Source of the DNA: Streptococcus pseudopneumoniae
GTDB taxonomy: Bacteria > Bacillota > Bacilli > Lactobacillales > Streptococcaceae
Length of the DNA: 64,000 nt
Assembly: GCF_001074155.1 (NCBI RefSeq)
Contig: NZ_JUUZ01000023.1
Location: forward strand, 1 to 64,000
Direction of reading: 5' to 3'
Shown: positions 54,097 through 61,600 of the stretch, in pieces
Numbering within the stretch: position 1 is the first letter of the stretch
Layout: each line of letters begins with the position of its first letter
Position numbers and translations under genes: made by a program
Notes under the pieces: model-generated
Database searches by the model: none
The model's input: the letters and a program-made list of their open reading frames with translations, nothing else
What the model was told of the DNA's origin: nothing

Positions 54097-56547
54097 TCAT
54101 TGTTTATTTAAAAATTCTTGAACTTTTGAGAATACTTGCTCTCGGCTAATGACTCTAACACGGTTGCTTCGAGCCAAAGACTTGCTGATTTGCTTACCAT
54201 AGCGTTTACTTGCCATGCGACTATCTAGAATCAGAACTGCAGAGCGTTGTCCCACTCGACGCATGGTTCGTCCAATCGCTTGCTTGAGACGAATAATAGC
54301 CATAGGAAGCTGGTAATCGTAAAAAGGATTTTTTCCTTCCAAACGCAGTTCTTGATTCATCTTTTTAGTAAAGGGATCTTCTGGATTTTGGAAAGGCAAA
54401 CGTGTCACCACTTCAATCACTCGAGGATGTCTTGAAAAATCGACACCTTCCCAAAAACTTCCCGCCCCAAGCAAGAGCTCACGCTCGCCTCTTTCAAAGC
54501 GTTTTTTCAATTGGGCTGGTTCTCCGTGCTTGTACTGGGCCAGATGGGGAACCCTCAAAGCATCTGAAACTTGCAACAATAAATCTTTTGCAGTAAATAA
54601 GATTAGAATGGGTTCTTCAAGCTGGAATAATTCTTCTAGAACTTCTACAATTGCTTGTGCATATTCCTCGGATGAAATTTCTGTCACCAACGGAAAATCC
54701 TTCACCAACAAGATTTCCTGATTTTCCTGAAACTGTTCGTCCATGCAGTAAAAGGCAGCTTGAGGAAAACCTAACAATTCTGGTAAAGAAACCCTACTAC
54801 TAATTTCAAGGGTTGCAGAGATTCCTAATAGCTGACAGGATTCTGGGAAAATCTGAGAAAAGAGCAAACGATGATTGCGACTTGAAGTGATTTCAACCTT
54901 CTTACTAGACACATCTGAAGTCGATAACCAAAATTCTCCCTCAGATGTAAAAAATCTCTGATAGTCTTTAAATTCTGGTAAATTCAACTCAGAAAAATCT
55001 TGGTGGAGCTTGTCAATGCTACTAGCTGGGCACATCTTCCGTTTACCAGATAGAAACTGATCGAGTAGGTAAGAAACTTCAAAACGAATACTTTCTAGCA
55101 AGCGTCTTTGAAGCATACCTTCTTCTCTCGATAAAGATTGGTCTAGTTGATCTAGCAAATCCGTTAACAAATAAGTTTTACGAGAAAGATTTTCCAATGT
55201 CAACAAGACTTTCTGGGCTTCATCTAAAATCAAGAGACGCCCTTCTAAAAGACTCGGATCATCTTCAAGTCGAGTAACGAGGTAAGCATGATTGGTCACA
55301 AGCAACTTACAAGAACGAGCCTTGTCCTGACCTCGTTTCCAAAAATCCTCTAGCCAAAAGAGAGAGTCTTTGTGAAGGTTGCCATCATGAACCAAGTTTG
55401 GTAAAAACTGCTGGTAGCGATATAGCTGACCAATCTCGTCTAAATCTCCTGTATCTGTTTCAGTCAACCAAACTAGAAGTTGCATCTTGAATCGTGTATA
55501 CAGACGATTGGACTCTTCTTCCTCTAGAACTGTATGAAAGGCATCTAGCTTCAAGTAATTCTGAGGACCTTTAAGACTCTGAATAGAGATATGGAAAATC
55601 TCTTCTAGTCTTTTAGCCTCCTCTTGTATCACCTGATTTTGAAGGATTTTAGTCGGAACACTGAGTAGGATTCCCCCTTCATTCTCAAGTGACAAGGCCG
55701 GTAGCAGGTAACCATAGGTTTTCCCAATTCCTGTTTGAGCCTGAATAAAGGAAATGACTTCCCCTTGTAAAAACTCTTGAACCTTTTGGGCAAATTCTTC
55801 TTGTTGACTTCTCTCCTCCAAACCTAGCAAGGCAATATTAGTTTGGAAATCTTTTGAGAGTTTGCGTGGAGAAAGGACTGGCTTCTCTTTTCTTAAGAAT
55901 AAGCCTTGTACTTCTACCAAATCATGCTCAACGAGGAGAGACTGTTTCTGATAAACTTCCTCGATGACTAGGTAAGATTCATAGAGCAAGCTGTCTGATA
56001 AACTCAATAAGCGCTCCAACAACCCTTTTGGCAGTCCAAACATCTTTTGTCTCATACAAAGAAAGAGTTCTGCTGTTGCTTGAGCATCAGATAGGGCTGA
56101 ATGGGCTTGCTCTAGAGGAATCCCCAACTCTTGGCAAAGAATACCGAGATTATACTTCTCAAGCTGAGGGTAAAAGACTTGAGCCAACTCCACTGTATCG
56201 ATACGAGGCGTGCGCAATTCATAACCCTCAAAAAAGAGGAATTCTGCCAATAAATTAGCATCGAACTGAACATTGTGCGCAACAAAAATACCGTCTTTGA
56301 CCAGTTCAAAAATCTTTCCAGCCACCTGAGAAAACTCTGGAGCCTTTGCCAAACGTTTATCAGTCAAACCCGTTAATTCTTTGATATGAGAATCCAAGCG
56401 TTCATGAGGGTTGACATCAGTCGCATACTGTTCAACAATCTCACCATCTTCAATGACTACAATTCCCACTTGGATGATTTTCGCCTTACTTCCAGTACTT
56501 GTTGCTTCTAAATCTACAACCACATACCGATTATTTCTAAAGTTCAT
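54097..56547 (-). CDS. dinG: DinG-type helicase with N-terminal exonuclease domain
   Basis: A 816-residue protein. Residues about 1-165 are a DnaQ-like 3'-5' exonuclease (VVDLEATST, VAHNVQFDANLLAEF, HSALSDAQAT). The rest is an XPD/DinG-like superfamily 2 helicase with Walker A QTGIGKTYG, DEAQ box LILDEAQKV, and motif VI QAIGRTMRR. The iron-sulfur cysteines of E. coli DinG are not evident, as in other Firmicutes DinG proteins, which act as nucleases. The ATG at 56547 (or the GTG just before it) lacks a ribosome site. Confidence 0.94.
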   Translation of the reverse strand: MNFRNNRYVVVDLEATSTGSKAKIIQVGIVVIEDGEIVEQYATDVNPHERLDSHIKELTGLTDKRLAKAPEFSQVAGKIFELVKDGIFVAHNVQFDANLLAEFLFFEGYELRTPRIDTVELAQVFYPQLEKYNLGILCQELGIPLEQAHSALSDAQATAELFLCMRQKMFGLPKGLLERLLSLSDSLLYESYLVIEEVYQKQSLLVEHDLVEVQGLFLRKEKPVLSPRKLSKDFQTNIALLGLEERSQQEEFAQKVQEFLQGEVISFIQAQTGIGKTYGYLLPALSLENEGGILLSVPTKILQNQVIQEEAKRLEEIFHISIQSLKGPQNYLKLDAFHTVLEEEESNRLYTRFKMQLLVWLTETDTGDLDEIGQLYRYQQFLPNLVHDGNLHKDSLFWLEDFWKRGQDKARSCKLLVTNHAYLVTRLEDDPSLLEGRLLILDEAQKVLLTLENLSRKTYLLTDLLDQLDQSLSREEGMLQRRLLESIRFEVSYLLDQFLSGKRKMCPASSIDKLHQDFSELNLPEFKDYQRFFTSEGEFWLSTSDVSSKKVEITSSRNHRLLFSQIFPESCQLLGISATLEISSRVSLPELLGFPQAAFYCMDEQFQENQEILLVKDFPLVTEISSEEYAQAIVEVLEELFQLEEPILILFTAKDLLLQVSDALRVPHLAQYKHGEPAQLKKRFERGERELLLGAGSFWEGVDFSRHPRVIEVVTRLPFQNPEDPFTKKMNQELRLEGKNPFYDYQLPMAIIRLKQAIGRTMRRVGQRSAVLILDSRMASKRYGKQISKSLARSNRVRVISREQVFSKVQEFLNKQ

Positions 56548-56555
56548 CACTAAAA

Positions 56556-56564
56556 ATTATATCA
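56556..56564 (-). promoter_or_regulatory. Extended -10 promoter of dinG, near-leaderless geometry
   Basis: Minus strand TGATATAAT, then five bases to a GTG and eight to the ATG of dinG. No ribosome site is present. Confidence 0.6.
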
Positions 56565-56667
56565 AAATTTGCACCATTTGACACCCCTGAACTTTATTTG
56601 AAGAGTCAAGTTTCTTGCAAGATTTGAAAAAAATGATTGGATAGAATTGTAGAAAAGGAGGGAACTC

Positions 56668-56853
56668 ATGAACCCATTAGATTTGTTTAATCAAGTAAAG
56701 GAACTCATTGAGAACAAAGATTTTTCTGCAGCAAAAACGTTTGTTGATGAAAACAAAGATCAACTCAGTGAGTACCTAAGCCAAGCACAAGTTTTGGTCT
56801 CAGGATCAGAAGGACTTAACGGTCTTGTAGATAAGGTCAAAGGCCTCTTCTAA
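56668..56853 (+). CDS. Small conserved hypothetical protein, 61 aa
   Basis: A 61-residue hydrophilic, helical protein (MNPLDLFNQVKELIENKDF..., ending DKVKGLF) with no signal peptide or membrane segment. It has a very good ribosome site (AAAGGAGGG), a candidate -10 TAGAAT about 25 bases upstream and its own terminator, so it is a real gene. It is the only plus-strand gene between 37.9 and 64 kb. No function is known to me. Confidence 0.82.
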   Translation: MNPLDLFNQVKELIENKDFSAAKTFVDENKDQLSEYLSQAQVLVSGSEGLNGLVDKVKGLF

Positions 56854-56858
56854 TCATC

Positions 56859-56890
56859 AAAAGACACCTGAAAAAATCAGGTGTCTTTTT
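56859..56890. terminator. Bidirectional terminator, 61-aa gene and nnrD
   Basis: AAAGACACCTGA pairs with TCAGGTGTCTTT around a short A-rich loop. The nnrD stop codon lies inside the stem. Confidence 0.88.
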
Positions 56891-57725
56891 GTATTTTTTT
56901 CATGAATGCAGGGATATGTTGACTAATCGTGGTTGGCAGAACTACAAAGTTGTCCTCAGCTAGTTCTTGGGCAATGGCTGAATGTAGATAGGTCGCTACC
57001 GTCACTCTTTCATAGAGACTAACTTGTGGGAATTGACCAGCAAAACCAGCAATCATCCCAGCTAGGGTATCTCCCATGCCCCCAGTCGCCTGATAAGGAC
57101 CACCAACACCCAGTTGATAACAATCAGCTTGAGCTGCTTGCCAGATTCGAGTAGCAGGACCTTTTTGAACTAGAATCATCCCAGTAGGAAATTTCTTCAA
57201 GGCCTCCCCTGTTTCATCGGTTCCTTGGGAAGTCAAATCTAAGCCTGACAAGACTTGCCATTCCCTTTGATGTGGAGTTAAAACAAGCTGAGCCTTAGGA
57301 AATTTCATTCCCGTCTTAGCAAAAATGGATAGGGCACCACCATCCAGTATGAGGGTCTGATTTTGGACTAAATGATGAAAGAATGTTTGGAGAAGCTCTT
57401 CTCCACGCTCATCATCCACTAGTCCAGGTCCGACCAAGACAATATTAGCTTTCTGCAACTGTTGCTCAAGTAATTGCTTATCATCAAGGTCAAAAGCCAT
57501 AGCCTCTGGCAGATGGCTATGTAGAGCTGGAATATTCTCTTCATCCGTTGCTACTGTCACCAAGCCTGCACCACTTCTAACAGCCCCTAAAGCAGCCATA
57601 ATAATCGCTCCCCCATAGGGATACGTTCCCCCAATCAAGAGAAGACGACCGTAGTCTCCCTTATGACTAGAACGAGGACGCTCGATGATTACTTTTTTCA
57701 GTAGAGCTTGATCAATCTCTTTCAT
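56877..57725 (-). CDS. nnrD: ADP-dependent NAD(P)H-hydrate dehydratase
   Basis: A 282-residue ribokinase-fold enzyme (YjeF C-domain / CARKD) that repairs hydrated NADH and NADPH. Motifs: KGDYGRLLLIGGTYPYGGA near 22-40, VGPGL, TPHQREW, and the nucleotide/catalytic motif GGMGDTLAGMIAGF near the end. The N-terminal epimerase domain found in fused versions is absent here. AAGGAG precedes the ATG. It follows the unknown gene by 3 bases. Confidence 0.95.
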   Translation of the reverse strand: MKEIDQALLKKVIIERPRSSHKGDYGRLLLIGGTYPYGGAIIMAALGAVRSGAGLVTVATDEENIPALHSHLPEAMAFDLDDKQLLEQQLQKANIVLVGPGLVDDERGEELLQTFFHHLVQNQTLILDGGALSIFAKTGMKFPKAQLVLTPHQREWQVLSGLDLTSQGTDETGEALKKFPTGMILVQKGPATRIWQAAQADCYQLGVGGPYQATGGMGDTLAGMIAGFAGQFPQVSLYERVTVATYLHSAIAQELAEDNFVVLPTTISQHIPAFMKKIQKDT

Positions 57726-57728
57726 ACA

Positions 57729-58553
57729 CTACTCCTTAAACTTATCCTTACTTTGTAGCACTTGATTAACCTTGGTATTCCAAGCCTGTAACCCTTCTCC
57801 CTCATAGTCTAGGTAAATCACTCTATCTTGTAATTGACAAGGAATCAAACCTTCAAAACAAGCCTTATCTTTTGACGGGATGATACACAAATGAAGAAAG
57901 GTATCCAAATCTAAACTATCTCTTACCTTCGCAACATGATAGCCATCAAAGATATAACCTGGCGCTTGAATTAATTCTTCATACAGAAAATGAAAACTAA
58001 CGCCAGGAATGAACTTTTCTTGCAATTCCTCCTCAGACGGTGCCCGTCCTAACAAACGCTCCATAGCGAGTCGGTAACCCGAAGATGTATTAGACCATCC
58101 GAACATGATATAGTCAAAATAGTCTGCTGGATCAGAAGCTGCATTACGACTATCTGTAACTAGCTCAGCCCCACTTTTACCAAATATTTTTACCGCCGAC
58201 ATGAGTTTTCCAGTCTTAAAAATCGCCTGAGCCACCTCAACTGTACAAGTATGACTACAATAATTTGAAGTAACCAACTTCCTATGAATATCATAGGTAG
58301 AAGCTACAAGGCAATGACTTGGTCTGTAGGGAGGAAAAAAGCTATGCTCTTGCAAGTAATCATGAATTTGTATATTTAATTCAAGATCCTCACATTCCAT
58401 AATGGTCTGACGACAATGGTCCTGTTCATAAGCAATAAACTTTGCTAGCTTCTCCAATTCCCATTCTTGAATCTGTGGATAATTTTCAAGAGCAAATTGA
58501 TAGATTCCATCCCACTGGAGACTATAATCTGCATTACAAACTTTTACAATCAT
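57729..58553 (-). CDS. Conserved protein of unknown function, 274 aa
   Basis: A 274-residue soluble protein. The ATG at 58553 has AGGAG 7 nt upstream; an in-frame TTG before it is part of the ribosome site. It contains several Cys and His residues (NYCSHTCTVEV near 98-107) and a segment FGKSGAELVTDSRNAASDP, but I recognise no catalytic signature. Its stop is 3 bases before nnrD, so the two are coupled. A link to metabolite repair is a guess from context. Confidence 0.82.
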   Translation of the reverse strand: MIVKVCNADYSLQWDGIYQFALENYPQIQEWELEKLAKFIAYEQDHCRQTIMECEDLELNIQIHDYLQEHSFFPPYRPSHCLVASTYDIHRKLVTSNYCSHTCTVEVAQAIFKTGKLMSAVKIFGKSGAELVTDSRNAASDPADYFDYIMFGWSNTSSGYRLAMERLLGRAPSEEELQEKFIPGVSFHFLYEELIQAPGYIFDGYHVAKVRDSLDLDTFLHLCIIPSKDKACFEGLIPCQLQDRVIYLDYEGEGLQAWNTKVNQVLQSKDKFKE

Positions 58554-58605
58554 GGTCCCGCTCCTCAAACTCTCTTACTTTCATTATACACCTCACTACC
58601 CAATT

Positions 58606-58644
58606 AATAAAGGAGAAGACTAAATAGTCTTCTCCTTTTTTTAT
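58606..58644. terminator. Terminator after bgaA
   Basis: GGAGAAGACTA pairs with TAGTCTTCTCC around AA, with T and A runs on both sides. It ends bgaA on the minus strand. Confidence 0.82.
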
Positions 58645-58662
58645 AATGATCAGCCTTTTAAG

Positions 58663-58692
58663 AATAATGAGTTATGAATCATTATTCTTCCT
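58663..58692 (-). repeat. Inverted repeat spanning the bgaA stop codon
   Basis: AAGAATAATGA and TCATTATTCTT are perfect 11-base arms around an 8-base centre. The bgaA TAA stop lies in one arm. Lacking a T run, it is not a usual terminator but could protect the mRNA 3' end. Confidence 0.7.
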
Positions 58693-61600
58693 TGCGTTTC
58701 CCATTTAGGAAGGCTGCTGATAAAGCTAGACTGAGACCTGCTAGGAAAATAGCTGTATCTGATAGACTTTCCCCAGTTTCTGGAAGTCTTGCTAAGTCTG
58801 CTTTTTCCGAAGCATTTCCAAGAACTTGTGAACCCTGAGTCTGCTCAGCAGAAGCCTGAGTTTCTGAAGGTTTATCAGATAATCCTCGAATATCTGCAAC
58901 TGGTTTATCGATTGTTGGAGCGGCTTGGTCTCCTGCGGTTCCTAGAGTTCCTGTATATTCTGGGAGTTCGTTCTTGTCTGCTTGCACAGCATTGACTCCA
59001 CCCTTGAATTCAGGTACTTCATTTTTAGCAGCTTCAACCCAATTAGCTCCGCCCTTGAACTCTGGAACTTCATTTGTAGCAGCTTCAACCCAGTTAGCTC
59101 CGCCTTTAAACTCTGGTACTTCATTTGTAGCAGCTTCAACCCAATTAGCTCCGCCTTTAAACTCTGGTACTTCAACAATTGGGGTTGCTTGGTCTCCTGC
59201 AGTACCGATAGAGTTGCTATATTCTGGGACTTCTACTATTGGGGCTGGCTCCTCACCTACAGTTCCAATAGGGTCCGTATACTCTGGAATTTCAAGAACT
59301 GGAGCAGTATCGTCACCCTTGCTACTTGTAGCAACTACTTTCACTCCTACTTCAACAATTTGATCTTTTGCATCTCTTGTTTCAGTATGAACAACCTTAC
59401 GACTTGTTCCTAATACTTCGACGTAGTCTACCTTTTCTCCATTTTGACCTTCTGAGACGATACGACGTTCATCTTTGGCTAAGTCACTATTCTCACGAAT
59501 AATTTCCTTGAATGAAATGACAGCTTTCTCAACTTCTAGACTTGGACGGTCTAGAACAAGAGCTTGATCATCCACTGCATGACTAGCTTCTGAACCAGCT
59601 TCAAAGTGAAGGCGATATTCTTTCACAAGACTACCATCTTTAGCAAGGAGTCGAACAAGTGTTGGAAGATTATCTTGATTTGACTCAACGACAGTCGCTA
59701 CACCGTGACCGCTTGTTTGGACAGTCACCTCTGGTTTCGCTCCGTTAGCGGTTAATCGATATTCTGAAACCGCAGGATCAAAGTTTTCCAATGCTTTTCC
59801 ATTAATTGAAATTGTCACTGCAGGTGTTTCTGAATCACTGGCTTTAGCTGGAGAATAGGCACTAAACTCGACCATTGCGAGACCATTAGTGGTTGATTTG
59901 CGAGTCATACGTGCGCGAATAGCGGTTGTCTGGATCGGATCAAAGGTAAATTCGATTGGCTTACCAGCCTCGATTGCTCCAGATGCCTTATAAGGAATTT
60001 CTTGCCAATTTTCTGCCTTGTTAAACGGATGATCAGCATTTTCTTCATAACGTGAAATGGTGCTTGGTTCAGAATAAGTTGGTCCAACATATCTTTCGAG
60101 TACCATTGTCGCTGGTGCATCTGTTCCACTGTCTTTGAAGAACTGAATTGCTACTTTTCCTACAGAGCGAGGTGTAATCTGACCATTCTTCTTAAAGAGA
60201 ACTCCTACCGACACTTCCTGATTTTTTGGAGTACGAGACCAGTTAGTCCAACGTCCAACCTCATTAAATCGCCCATCGTTGATATAGAAGATTCTATCAT
60301 TAGAAGCAACATCGGTATCATTTGTAGTAGAGGCAAAGGCTTTAGAGTCAGTCGCATTATTGCTTGCATTCTCAGAGATAACCTGATTTCCTCTTGCCAA
60401 AACGGTCACTTGCATCTTAGTTGTCAGGTCTGTTCCTAGGATATGACCAAGCACTTCAAAGGTGCCTTCCTGGTCTGTCGCATGTTCAGCCACTGCATCC
60501 CATTCTACGGCTAGTTTATCTGTAGCCCAATCTGTTTCTGATGGATAGTAGACTGTCACTTCTGTAGGTAATTGAAGCTTATCGCCAACACTCAATGTCA
60601 TGGCAGCATTTTCGGCAGCTACTGGTTGCGTAGATTCTTTTTTACCATCACGGAAAATGCGATACTCTTTCAAGATGCTTCCGTCTTCTGCCTTCAAAAT
60701 GAGGCGTGTTGCTCCTTCTGGGCTTGTAGCAGGGACAATCGTTACCACACCATTGTCGCTTGCTCTTGCAGTAATCACTTTGCTAGCTTGAGGAATATGA
60801 TAGTCTGTCTTAGCTGGATTGAAATGTTCAAGGCTCTTGCCATCTACTTGGATAGAAATCTCTGAACTTGAAGCACTTGGAACTTTATTTCCTAAGATAG
60901 TGATTTCGGTCAAACCGACACCAGCCGTACCATTTGCTTTCTTCATGCGAATACGAACTGCATAGGTCTCAACCTTATCAAATGTAAAGTGGTTAGTTTG
61001 GCTTGCAGATAATTGTCCTGGTGCTTTGAGATGTTCAACCTCTTTCCAGTTGGCAGCATTGTTAAATGGATGGTTGGAATCTCCTTGAGCATGATTGACA
61101 TCAGTTGGTAAATCTGGAATTTCTTGACCAACATAATACTCGATGACATATTCTTTTGGAAGTCCAATCGCACCATCTGTATAGAAATCAACTGAAAGAT
61201 TGTCGACAAAGCGTTTGGTCAAATCTCCTGAATTACCAAACAAGATAGATGCCCAATCATTATCTGTGCCTGTTTGCCATGTAGTCCAACGATTCTTGAC
61301 ATCTGTATTGGCTCTTGAAACTGTCAAGTCGTTCAGAGTGTTGGCCGAATCATCCCCACCAGTATTGGATACGATAGCTGCTGGCAATTGTGAACCTGTC
61401 CATTGTTTCGAGATATTATTTCCCGCAACAACCTGACTGGAAACACGAACATGAGCCTTGGTAGTCAGAGAGCTACCAACCAATTGACCTTTGATTTCAA
61501 AGATTCCTTCAGTTTGACTAAAGTTAGCTGGCACCTTATCCCAAACGACATCATTATAGACAGTTGTTCCATTAGAATGGTAGGCACGAACGTTAGTTGG

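Noticed and set aside
58974-59363. 129-residue plus-strand reading frame with tandem repeats
   Set aside because: It is the antisense shadow of the bgaA repeat array; no promoter or ribosome site.
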